Positions 32,580 to 40,725 of a stretch of 64,000 nucleotides of DNA are shown here, piece by piece. Positions within the stretch are counted from its first letter, which is position 1. Every line of letters begins with the position of its first letter. The position numbers and the translations under genes are program-made. The stretch is from Dawidia cretensis (GTDB taxonomy: Bacteria > Bacteroidota > Bacteroidia > Cytophagales > Cyclobacteriaceae), in the NCBI RefSeq assembly GCF_018598175.1, contig NZ_JAHESE010000005.1:212098-276097 (forward strand), written 5' to 3'. The notes below the pieces were generated by a model that did no database searches, was not told where the DNA came from, and was given only the letters and a program-made list of their open reading frames with translations.

Positions 32580-32597
32580 TTTCAGACTTTTCTGAAA
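32580..32597. promoter_or_regulatory. TTTCAGA dyad between the DCC1-like and VOC genes
   Basis: Perfect inverted repeat TTTCAGA (32580-32586), CTTT, TCTGAAA (32591-32597), extendable with one mismatch. It lies in an A+T-rich divergent intergenic region, 66 bases from the DCC1-like start and 111 from the VOC start. It is a possible operator; no binding protein can be named. Confidence 0.4.
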
Positions 32598-32707
32598 GTT
32601 TATGAACTGTGGTGAGCTAACGAAATAGCCAAAAATGCTCGGTTTTAGCCCATTAGGTGTCTGTGGAAGACCGTCAGCTGGGATGTTACGTGGAAAAATC
32701 GTAGGTT

Positions 32708-33106
32708 ATGATCATGAAAAATCCCTTCAAACCCATCGGCTACAGTTCCGTTTCGCCCTATTTCGTTTCGAGCGACGCAAAGAAGTTTGCGAACTTGATG
32801 CAGCAGCTATTCCAGGCCACCGAATTGCGCAAATTTGATCGTCCGGACGGTACGATCATGCACCTGGAATTGCGCGTAGATGACTCCGTGCTCATGGTAA
32901 GCCAAGCCTCTCAACAATTTGGGGCGATAACCCACATGATGCACGTATACGTCGCGGATGTCGACGCCGTTTATAAAAAGGCTTTGGCGCTGGGTTGCCA
33001 ATCGCTTGGCGAGCCCGTGCAAAAAGAAGACGATCCGGACCGCCGTGGTGGCTTCACGGACTTCGACGGCAATCAGTGGTACGTGTCTACGCAGGTGACC
33101 GCATGA
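32708..33106 (+). CDS. VOC-superfamily (glyoxalase-fold) protein
   Basis: This 132-residue protein has one glyoxalase/bleomycin-resistance fold: two beta-alpha-beta-beta-beta modules, with SVSPYFVSSDAKKFANLMQQ opening the first and MHVYVADVDAVYKKALALG the second. It ends in GGFTDFDGNQWYVST, close to PhnB-like and YciX-like members where the last strand carries a metal ligand. ATG at 32708 or the one two codons later are both possible. It ends 3 bases before the stop of the large permease on the other strand. The substrate is unknown. Confidence 0.82.
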   Translation: MIMKNPFKPIGYSSVSPYFVSSDAKKFANLMQQLFQATELRKFDRPDGTIMHLELRVDDSVLMVSQASQQFGAITHMMHVYVADVDAVYKKALALGCQSLGEPVQKEDDPDRRGGFTDFDGNQWYVSTQVTA

Positions 33107-33109
33107 CAT

Positions 33110-35761
33110 TTACTCTGATCGCAGCACCTTTACAGGATTGACCGTAGCGCCTTTGATCACTTGCATGCTCACGGTCAGGAGTGTTATGCCCGTAAGTGCA
33201 ACAACAGGTACCACGAACAGATGCCACGGTAGCCCGATGCGGTAAGCAAATCCCTGCAGCCAACGATCAACGCCCCACCACACCATGGGGATGGCAAGGA
33301 CGGCGGCCACCCCAATCAATAGTAAAAACTGCCGGCATAGTAAATACAGAATACTGCCAATGGAGGCTCCCAGCACTTTGCGCACGCCAATCTCTTTTAG
33401 TTTCAGGGATGTGGTATAGGCAGCAAGTCCCCAAAGCCCCAGACACGAGATTGCTATTGCCAGGCAGGCAAACACGCCGAAGATATTACCAAACTGGCGA
33501 TCGCTTTTATACTGAGCGTTAAAGGAATCGTCCAGGAATTGATATTCGTATGGATCGGCAGGCATCAGCTTTTTATACAGGTCGCCAATAGCTTCTGTTG
33601 ACGCCTGTATGGAGCCACCCTCCAGACGAATGGAAATAGTGCGCGGTACAATGGTGTCGGCCAGGAAGAGGAACGGAACGTGTGCCTGGCGCAAGGAGTT
33701 CCAATGGTAATTTTTAAGTACTCCCGTAATCGTGGCTGTATCCCGATCCATAAGGATTTGTTGTTGAAGGGCTTCTTCGGCCGTATGAAACCCTAACGCC
33801 GACAGTGCTGCTTCATTGATGATAACGGATTGCATACTGGAACGTATGCGAGGATCAAAGTTCTTACCGCTGACAATATCAATGTCATAGGTAGAAATAA
33901 AGTCCGGGTCGATCCAGACAATGCTGCAGAGCCTGGCATCACCGGCCGGCGTGGAGCGCTGACGAATGCTAGCCCCCCAGTTGTGTTCCTGTCCCGGCAC
34001 AGCGCCCGAGGTGGTGATCGCATCTACGCCCGGGATCTTTTGTGCTTCTTCTTTAAACAGTGCCAGTTGCTGCCTGGCTTCCTTCCACGGAAGTGTGCCC
34101 GGCCCGGCAACAATTAGCATCTGGTCGGTTTGCATGCCCTTGTCTTTCGATTGCATAAAATCAATTTGCCTGTATACGGCCAGCGTACCGGCCATCAGGA
34201 TAAGCGATGCAGCAAACTGAAAAACAACCAAGCCCTGACGCAGCGAGAACCGTCCCGGGCGGCCTGCGCCTTTCAGGCCTTGCGTTATCCGAAACGACGA
34301 CAATACAAACGCCGGATATAGGCCTGATGCCAGTGTGCCGCACGCGAGCAGTGTGCCGAGGGTTATCCAGGTTCTCGGATCGTTGAATTGAAACGCAAGC
34401 GCTTTACCCGTAACACCAGCCAATGCCGGCATTAACAACGTAGCCAAACCGACCGCTAACACCAACGCAATAGCATTGATCACAAACGATTCGAGTAGAA
34501 ACTGCATCACCAGCTCGCCGCGGATGGCGCCAATAGTCTTTTTGATACTTACTTCGCGCGCGCGTTCCAATGCGCGGGCGGTTGATAAATTGATGTAGTT
34601 GATCCAGGCTATAAAAAGAATGAAGGCGCCAATCACACCAAAAAAATATAAGGTCTGAGGATTTACCGTCTCGACGTCGTGCCGTAAGCCGGGTGTCAGG
34701 TGTATAGTGTGCACGGGCTGCAGATCCATCTCTATACGGCCATTAATTTCTTTCACCTTGGGATCCAGGTAACGATGACAAAGGTCCGGTAGTTTTCGTA
34801 ATGCGACGTCGCGTGAAATATTCTCGCGCAGCATGAGGTACGTTTGAAAGTTATTCCAGCCCCACCCGTCTTCCTGACTATATTGCCGGCTGGCAAGCAT
34901 GTTATGCATCGGGACCAGGATGGTAAAGTCAAAGTGAGAATTTTGCGGTATATCTTCCAGAACAGCGGCGACCGTATAGTCACCCTTCATGCGTCCACCC
35001 GCAAGCTGGAGTGTTTTGCCCAGCGCCTCGTCGTTACCAAAATACTTGCGTGCTATCGCATGCGTGATGACAATATTATTGGGAGCATCCAGAGCGGTAG
35101 CGGTGTTTCCTTCGATCGAAGAAAATGTAAACGCTTGCAGAAATGTTGAGTCTACGGCGAGGATATGGTTTTCGTGAAAGGCCTGGAACTCGCCCGTGGA
35201 GGAATGATAGGTCAAGACACCGGCGTCCTCATGTGTGCGGATATAGGTCTCCACTTCAGGAAGCTCTTCCGCCAGGGCAGGCCCCAGGCCGTATGTCGTC
35301 TTAGGGGTGGGGCCCATGGCTTCACCTTCTTTATGAAGTTGACGGATTATCCGGTAAAGAGATCCTGTGCGGGTGTGAAACGTATCGTAGCGGGTCTCAA
35401 AATCAATATAGTGCAGAATCACCAGGCACGCCGCCACGCCAGTAGCCAAACCCAAGATGTTGATACTCGAAAAGGTGGCGCGCTTCCATAGGTTGCGAAA
35501 CGCAAGCATAAGATAGTTTTGGATCATGGCAAGGCTGAGGTAAGACCGTGGAGTATGACGGCTACGGTGAAAGAACTTAATATATTCGGGACGCAGGTAG
35601 CGAATTACACACCCTGCAAATTTCCAGCGGGCCGCAACAGGCGACTGATCGAGTTGTTTTTCAAAAAGCTCTGTAAGATCCCCCTCCACCTCGTCGAGGT
35701 AGTCTTCGCGACAAAACCATCGCAGAAATTTTAAGGGATACCGGGGCGGCAGAACGCTCAT
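33110..35761 (-). CDS. Orphan MacB/FtsX permease with cytoplasmic prefix domain
   Basis: This 883-residue protein has an N-terminal soluble prefix of about 75 residues (PLKFLRWFCREDYLDEVEGD, then LTELFEKQL) that matches the permease prefix domain of Bacteroidota. Then follows the standard layout: TM1 near 95-118, a periplasmic domain, three TMs with ERAREVSIKKTIGAIRGELV, a fourth TM (LRQGLVVFQFAASLILMAGT), a second periplasmic domain and three TMs with LKEIGVRKVLGASIGSIL. It ends VNPVKVLRSE. There is no ATPase gene nearby. The prefix motif (ExxxGDLxExF) is shared with the permease at 56125. Confidence 0.9.
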   Translation of the reverse strand: MSVLPPRYPLKFLRWFCREDYLDEVEGDLTELFEKQLDQSPVAARWKFAGCVIRYLRPEYIKFFHRSRHTPRSYLSLAMIQNYLMLAFRNLWKRATFSSINILGLATGVAACLVILHYIDFETRYDTFHTRTGSLYRIIRQLHKEGEAMGPTPKTTYGLGPALAEELPEVETYIRTHEDAGVLTYHSSTGEFQAFHENHILAVDSTFLQAFTFSSIEGNTATALDAPNNIVITHAIARKYFGNDEALGKTLQLAGGRMKGDYTVAAVLEDIPQNSHFDFTILVPMHNMLASRQYSQEDGWGWNNFQTYLMLRENISRDVALRKLPDLCHRYLDPKVKEINGRIEMDLQPVHTIHLTPGLRHDVETVNPQTLYFFGVIGAFILFIAWINYINLSTARALERAREVSIKKTIGAIRGELVMQFLLESFVINAIALVLAVGLATLLMPALAGVTGKALAFQFNDPRTWITLGTLLACGTLASGLYPAFVLSSFRITQGLKGAGRPGRFSLRQGLVVFQFAASLILMAGTLAVYRQIDFMQSKDKGMQTDQMLIVAGPGTLPWKEARQQLALFKEEAQKIPGVDAITTSGAVPGQEHNWGASIRQRSTPAGDARLCSIVWIDPDFISTYDIDIVSGKNFDPRIRSSMQSVIINEAALSALGFHTAEEALQQQILMDRDTATITGVLKNYHWNSLRQAHVPFLFLADTIVPRTISIRLEGGSIQASTEAIGDLYKKLMPADPYEYQFLDDSFNAQYKSDRQFGNIFGVFACLAIAISCLGLWGLAAYTTSLKLKEIGVRKVLGASIGSILYLLCRQFLLLIGVAAVLAIPMVWWGVDRWLQGFAYRIGLPWHLFVVPVVALTGITLLTVSMQVIKGATVNPVKVLRSE

Positions 35762-35829
35762 ATTTCCTTAGCAAACGTGAATATAATCTATTAGTTTCAC
35801 TTTCGTTAAGTAAATAATGATAATCTTAT

Positions 35830-35884
35830 AAAAAAAGCCCGTTTCCGGACATTGCACAGCTATATGCAAACTCCAAAAACGGGC
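35830..35884 (-). terminator. Terminator of the SDR gene at 35913
   Basis: On the minus strand, GCCCGTTT (35884-35877) pairs with AAACGGGC (35844-35837), followed by a run of seven T. The 32-base loop holds a further small stem, TTGCA (35852-35856) with TGCAA (35865-35869). It lies 29 bases after the SDR stop. Confidence 0.75.
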
Positions 35885-35912
35885 GATACCTCACCTGGTG
35901 CAAGTCCCAGGA

Positions 35913-36662
35913 TCACACCAACACCCAGCCTCCATCTACGACCACAGTCTGCCCGGTAGTGTAAGGCTGTTTCATCAGGTATAAATATGTCAGCGCAATC
36001 TCTTCCGGTCCCGCTACCATTCTCACCGGCAGCGCATTGCCTGTCGCAGTATACATGCCATCGCGTTCTTCCGCCGTCATCGCCGACCACAGATCGGTCT
36101 TCACCACCCCTGGCGAAACAATGTTCACCCGAATCGGCGCAAGCTCTACCGCCATTGCCCGAGTAAATCCCTCCATGGCGCTGCAGATCGAGGCGCCGAG
36201 TGACCATCCCTTACCGGGACGTTCTGCCGCCACCCCGCTGGTGAGCGTAATGGCACCGCCTTTACGCAGTGAGGTTACCCCATACTTGATCGACAGGAAC
36301 ACACCCCAGTAGCGTATAGTAAAGTAGTTGCGGGCAAAGGCTGTATCCGTTTCAGTAATGTTGCTTAGGCTAATATTCTCGCCGGCGGTATAGACCAGGT
36401 GGTCAAAAGCGCCGATGGTCGCGAAGAAATTTTTAATAGCCTCTTCGGCCGATAGGTCTATTGTATAGCCAGTGGCGGTAGCTGGTAGTGTTTTTAATGC
36501 CTCTTCCACACGCTTAGGGTTGCTGGAGCCGATAACGACGATGGCGCCTTCGGCCGCGGCCGCCTGGGCTACTGCCAGCCCGATGCCGGCGCTACCGCCC
36601 AGTATGATAACCCTCTTCCCTGCCAGTGTAAACTGATTGGCCTGTTTGTCAGATGTGCTCAT
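35913..36662 (-). CDS. SDR-fold protein lacking the usual Tyr-Lys pair
   Basis: ATG at 36662 gives 249 residues (MSTSDKQANQFTLAGKRVII); the frame to 36722 adds a low-quality stretch. The Rossmann motif is LGGSAGIGLA (21-30) and the second strand ends VIGSSNPKR, suggesting NADP(H). The catalytic Ser is present (ITLTSG), but the region where YxxxK should stand reads GASICSAMEGFTRAMAVELA, without Tyr or Lys. The C-terminus (NIVSPGVVKTDLW, VVDGGWVLV) is normal. Such subgroups exist in the classical SDRs. A Crp/Fnr regulator lies 78 bases upstream on the same strand. Confidence 0.84.
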   Translation of the reverse strand: MSTSDKQANQFTLAGKRVIILGGSAGIGLAVAQAAAAEGAIVVIGSSNPKRVEEALKTLPATATGYTIDLSAEEAIKNFFATIGAFDHLVYTAGENISLSNITETDTAFARNYFTIRYWGVFLSIKYGVTSLRKGGAITLTSGVAAERPGKGWSLGASICSAMEGFTRAMAVELAPIRVNIVSPGVVKTDLWSAMTAEERDGMYTATGNALPVRMVAGPEEIALTYLYLMKQPYTTGQTVVVDGGWVLV

Positions 36663-36740
36663 GATTGTCCTTTGTTTTGTTTTCACAAAGGTCTGTCGGC
36701 ACGGGAAGGAAGGATTTACCAAATGGTAAAAACGAAAGGA

Positions 36741-37313
36741 CTATCGCAGGTTCTTGCGAATGCGGCTGAGCGACTGTTGCGTAATTTCCAGATAGGAAGC
36801 GACATCGCTCAGGGGCACCTGCAGGGCAATGTCGGATTGTTGCATCAGAAACAGTTTGTAGCGGGTTTGGGCGTCATGGCCCAGATAGGTGTTGCGTATG
36901 CGGATCTTGTCGAGCAGCGCTTGTTGCCGAATCTGGTCGATGAGGCGCTCCAGGTAGGGTATCTTGCTGTATAGATCGAGTAGGGCAGCCTTGCTGATGC
37001 TGAAGACTTCGCAGCGGCATGCCGCGATGATATCTTCTTCGGCTACCGACTCGTTCAGAAAGCTTTCGAGGATGGTACAAAATTGATTTTGCCGAAGAAA
37101 GTAGTGGAGTACCCGTGTGCCTTTCTCGTTGGTCACGACGATTTTCAACACTCCCCGGCGAACAAAAAACATTTCCCTGCATACATATCCGCCGGAGAAT
37201 AAGACTTCGCCTTCGGCAAAAGACTTTGGCGCGAAGGCGGCTTCCATCAGGGCCTGGTCCTCGGACGAAATGTCGGTGAAGAGCTCCAGAAACGCGATCA
37301 GCTCATTTCTCAT
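36741..37313 (-). CDS. Crp/Fnr-family regulator
   Basis: This 190-residue protein has a cyclic-nucleotide-binding-like beta barrel (about 15-115: FAEGEVLFSGGYVCREMFFV, then RGVLKIVVTNEKG) and a C-terminal winged helix (about 135-190). The recognition part is VPLSDVASYLEITQQSLSRI. There is no Cys cluster at the N-terminus, so no Fnr-type iron-sulfur centre is evident, and the ring of cAMP-binding residues is not obvious. Its start overlaps the DUF4261 stop by four bases (ATGA), so the two are cotranslated. It probably controls the SDR gene downstream. Confidence 0.88.
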   Translation of the reverse strand: MRNELIAFLELFTDISSEDQALMEAAFAPKSFAEGEVLFSGGYVCREMFFVRRGVLKIVVTNEKGTRVLHYFLRQNQFCTILESFLNESVAEEDIIAACRCEVFSISKAALLDLYSKIPYLERLIDQIRQQALLDKIRIRNTYLGHDAQTRYKLFLMQQSDIALQVPLSDVASYLEITQQSLSRIRKNLR

Positions 37314-38191
37314 CGTGTTGCTTCTTCGTCGGGGTCTTCTTCGTCGTCGAATTCTTCTTCCTCGTCGTCGTATGCCTCTTCATCTGTGGGACTCAGGCGC
37401 CAGAGGCCGTAGGGGTTCTCGAACAGCTCGTCGCCGGAGTGTGGTTGGTCGTGTATCGCGTACATGTCAAAGGCACTCTCCTCTGAGTTCTCGAGCTCCA
37501 GCTCGAAAATAAAACCTTCGTCGGGGAATTCCGGTTTGTCCAATACTTGAAAGGTATTAAACTCAATGGCCAGCTCGGCGCCGCCTTCGAATTCGAGACC
37601 CTGTACCATCACGTCTTTCATGCCGAGATTATGCATGCCCCGTGAGTACGTTGTTTGTTTGCCGTCGTTGACGGCTGGGTGTACAAACATCGCCATGAGG
37701 TCCACATCATTATCGGCGTATTGTTTTTCCGGGTGCAGGCGCGCAACAAGGTGTTCCCATTCGCTCCGGGTAAAGGCTATACCCGATGACTCCACCTTCA
37801 CGCCCACGCCACCACCATTTAGTATCGCGATGGCGGCTGCGGCGATGGCACCTGCCGTAGCAAAGCTCCCGGTCTCGCCAACAACGTAGGTGATATGCGT
37901 ATGCTGATCTATGGTGTCGAGAAATTCATCATCAACGCGTCGGTATTCATCAAAGATCGCTGCCGTAGCAAAGGACTCGCGTAAGCCATCGTTCCGGTCT
38001 TGAATTACGACTTCGTAGGTATCGCCGGTTCGTAGGTTCTTGAGAATACCGTTCTGAAACTCAAAAGTGCCCTGGTTGGTTGTATGGATTGCACCAATCA
38101 GTGCCTCACGGCTGTCCCACTTCCCCGGTATACCCAGGACGGTTTTAGGCTTACGAACACTCTTTTTTGAACTCTGACGCGGTTGGGCCAT
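37310..38191 (-). CDS. DUF4261-domain protein with an acidic tail
   Basis: This 293-residue soluble protein has the DUF4261 signature region (FVHPAVNDGKQTTYSRGM near residue 168, followed by HNLGMKDVMVQGLEFEGG). It begins with a basic stretch (RQSSKKSVRKPK) and ends in a very acidic tail of about 25 residues (DEEAYDDEEEEFDDEEDPDE). The family is unstudied and common in Bacteroidota and Firmicutes. It is the first gene of a pair cotranslated with the Crp/Fnr regulator, which suggests joint function. Confidence 0.78.
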   Translation of the reverse strand: MAQPRQSSKKSVRKPKTVLGIPGKWDSREALIGAIHTTNQGTFEFQNGILKNLRTGDTYEVVIQDRNDGLRESFATAAIFDEYRRVDDEFLDTIDQHTHITYVVGETGSFATAGAIAAAAIAILNGGGVGVKVESSGIAFTRSEWEHLVARLHPEKQYADNDVDLMAMFVHPAVNDGKQTTYSRGMHNLGMKDVMVQGLEFEGGAELAIEFNTFQVLDKPEFPDEGFIFELELENSEESAFDMYAIHDQPHSGDELFENPYGLWRLSPTDEEAYDDEEEEFDDEEDPDEEATR

Positions 38192-38289
38192 GGGGTAAGG
38201 GGGTATACAAACAGATTAACGCCCCAAATAAAATAAACGCCAGGCATGTAGCGTGTATAACCGCAATATTTTTTTACTGAATTTACTTC

Positions 38290-40644
38290 TTAGTCGTGCC
38301 GCAGGTGCTGTACCGGGTTGGTGCGGATGGCGGTGATCGCGACCGAACCCACGGTAATCCAGGTGATCGCCAACGGGAGCAGCCCGCCGATGGCGAAATA
38401 CCAGGCGCTCAGCGGGGCTGTATAGGCAAACGTATTGAGCCACGCTCGTGCTAACAGGTAGCTTACCGGCAGCGCAAGCACAATCGCCATAAATACCGGG
38501 CGCGTAAAACCGTTCAATAACAGCAGCATCACCTCCTGTCCGCTGGAACCCAATACTTTGCGAATGCTGATCTCTTTTTTCCGGGTTTCCAGCGTAAAGA
38601 CCGCGAGGCCCAGGAGCCCGAGGCACGATATAATAATGGCGAGGCCCGCGAAATATTTCGATAAAAGCGATATTCGTTGCTCCGATGCGTATTGCCGGGC
38701 ATAGACCTGATCGATAAAATGATAACGAAAGGTAAATCCAGGATTATAGGTGGTATAAAGCTTCTGCAGGTAGTCGATGGTTTGCTCTTCCTTTCCCGGA
38801 AGCATCCGAACCCACAGCGTCAGACTCTGGTTGGGGACTAATGCCAGGGCCATTGGCTTGATCATTTCGTGTAGCGATTGGACGTGGAAATTTTTCACGA
38901 CGCCGATCACTTCCTTGCCGTCAATGACTTTACCCACCACATGCTCTTCGCCCATAGCGTCCACGGCGGCCTCATTCAGAATCCACCGGTTGTTGGTCTG
39001 CCCGGCATCCTGTTGCCGCAAAAAACTTCGGCCTTCTTTGACTTTTAAGCCAAGTGTTTCGATCATATCAAAGCTTACCTGAAGCGATTGGCAGGTTATC
39101 GTCTTGCCCCGGTGGGTAAAGGAACCGGATATACCCGTGGCTTCGCCGGTAAGGTATCCCAGCATGCCCGAGGCCTGCACTACGCCCGGAAATCGTTTGA
39201 CTTCCGTTAGAAAGGCATCCGTCTTTTCCACCAGCGCCCCGTCAATATCGAAGTATAAAAGATTGTTTTTTTGATATCCCAGGTCCTTCGATTGCACGAA
39301 GGCAATTTGTTTGTAGATAATGATGACGGCGATGATAAAAATGATCGACGCGGTAAATTGGAAAACAACAAGTCCCTGGCGTACCATGTTGCCCGCGCTT
39401 GGGCCGATTGCTTTTCCTTTCAGCGCCTTTACGGGGTCGATGCCCGAAAGGTATAGTGCTGGGTAAATCCCCGCCAATATACCTGTCGTGAAGGTAATGG
39501 CCATGAGGCTCAGGACAAACCGGTAGGTAGGCGCCAGTGTGAGGTGTTTTTGCGTGATTACGTTAAAGTTCGGAAGGATCCATTTAACCAGGAGCAACGC
39601 TGCGGCAAGCGAAAGCAGGGTCAGGAATATCGTCTCGCCAAGCTGCTGCACCGTCAGCGACGTGCGGCTGGCGCCCACCGTTTTTTTAATGCCGATCTGT
39701 TTTACACGTTGCGTGGCGCGCGCCGTAGAGAGATTGATAAAATTGATGCTGGCCACGGTAACAATACACAGCGCAATGATACCAAACATGATCACGTAGT
39801 TAATCCGGCCGCCGTCTGGTTTGCCGTTGGTATACTGGCCATAAAGGTAATTGTCGGAGTATTGCTTCAAAAAAAGAATGCTCGTGGCGGCGTTGTCTTT
39901 TGACTGAATGTAGGTGCTGAGCTTCTGGTTGACGACGTCAAGGTTGCTGTTGTCTTTTAGCAATACATAGGTGGAGAAAGGTTCCGGGCGTGTCCAATTG
40001 GGTGGACCAGGTTTTACGATCTCCTGAAATTGCGCAAAGGGTAGTACGAGGTCAAACTGCTCGGACGAGTTGGCAGGAAGATCCTGAAATACACCGGCCA
40101 CTATTACGTCTTGCTGTATCGATAACAGGGAATAAGAAAACGTTTCTCCGATAGGTGTAGGGTTGTTGCCGAATAGCGTTTTAGCCAGGTGTTGGGATAT
40201 TACGACCGAGTACTTTTCTTTTAAAACCTGCCCGGGCGCACCCGCTACCAGCGGATACGAGAACATGTTAAAGAAGTCCTCACTGGCAAATTTAACGATG
40301 CCTTTTACGTGTTGTCCACGCGTAGAGAGCGTGAATTCCGGAAGGAAGTGCGGAGGTGTCGCCACGGTGGCCATCGCCACTTCGGGGATATCCGCTTTCA
40401 GCGCTTGTGCCAGGAATGTAGGCGTCTGCCCGCTGGTTTGAATGCCGTGGTCCGTCGGCTGGTGGTACATGGCCTGATAGAGCTGGGGCGTATGGTATTG
40501 ATCGAATGAGAGCTCGTCGGCGATCCATAGGTAGATCAGGATGACGCTGGTCAGCGCGGTGGAGAAGCCGATGGTATAGATCACGAAAGTGCCTTTTGAA
40601 CGCAGGGCGTTGCGATAAAAGACGGTGAGGAGCTGCTTGAACAT
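38290..40644 (-). CDS. Orphan MacB/FtsX-type permease
   Basis: This 784-residue protein has no prefix domain: TM1 at about 20-43 (GTFVIYTIGFSTALTSVILI), a first periplasmic domain, three TMs with TQRVKQIGIKKTVGASRTSL, a fourth TM (VRQGLVVFQFTASIIFIIAV), a second periplasmic domain and three TMs with RKKEISIRKVLGSSGQEVML. The terminal RTNPVQHLRHD matches its paralogues in form. No ABC ATPase is adjacent; the ABC-F gene upstream is a translation factor type and unlikely to drive it. Confidence 0.9.
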   Translation of the reverse strand: MFKQLLTVFYRNALRSKGTFVIYTIGFSTALTSVILIYLWIADELSFDQYHTPQLYQAMYHQPTDHGIQTSGQTPTFLAQALKADIPEVAMATVATPPHFLPEFTLSTRGQHVKGIVKFASEDFFNMFSYPLVAGAPGQVLKEKYSVVISQHLAKTLFGNNPTPIGETFSYSLLSIQQDVIVAGVFQDLPANSSEQFDLVLPFAQFQEIVKPGPPNWTRPEPFSTYVLLKDNSNLDVVNQKLSTYIQSKDNAATSILFLKQYSDNYLYGQYTNGKPDGGRINYVIMFGIIALCIVTVASINFINLSTARATQRVKQIGIKKTVGASRTSLTVQQLGETIFLTLLSLAAALLLVKWILPNFNVITQKHLTLAPTYRFVLSLMAITFTTGILAGIYPALYLSGIDPVKALKGKAIGPSAGNMVRQGLVVFQFTASIIFIIAVIIIYKQIAFVQSKDLGYQKNNLLYFDIDGALVEKTDAFLTEVKRFPGVVQASGMLGYLTGEATGISGSFTHRGKTITCQSLQVSFDMIETLGLKVKEGRSFLRQQDAGQTNNRWILNEAAVDAMGEEHVVGKVIDGKEVIGVVKNFHVQSLHEMIKPMALALVPNQSLTLWVRMLPGKEEQTIDYLQKLYTTYNPGFTFRYHFIDQVYARQYASEQRISLLSKYFAGLAIIISCLGLLGLAVFTLETRKKEISIRKVLGSSGQEVMLLLLNGFTRPVFMAIVLALPVSYLLARAWLNTFAYTAPLSAWYFAIGGLLPLAITWITVGSVAITAIRTNPVQHLRHD

Positions 40645-40684
40645 AACACTTGGTTTAGTAGGAGGTTTCCGGTAACGGAGTAAT

Positions 40685-40715
40685 GCGGGCCAGGTGGAAA
40701 AGTCACATGGCCCGC
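40685..40715. other. Stem-loop between ABC-F and permease genes
   Basis: Arms GCGGGCCAGGTG (40685-40696) and CACATGGCCCGC (40704-40715) pair at 11 of 12 positions around a 7-base loop. It starts 10 bases after the ABC-F stop (minus strand), but no T-run follows, so it may be a processing or stability element rather than a classical terminator. Confidence 0.5.
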
Positions 40716-40725
40716 CAAATAGTTG

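Noticed and set aside
40685-40715. Stem-loop after ABC-F as an intrinsic terminator
   Set aside because: The stem is strong but no T-run follows on the minus strand, so it was kept only as a stem-loop.
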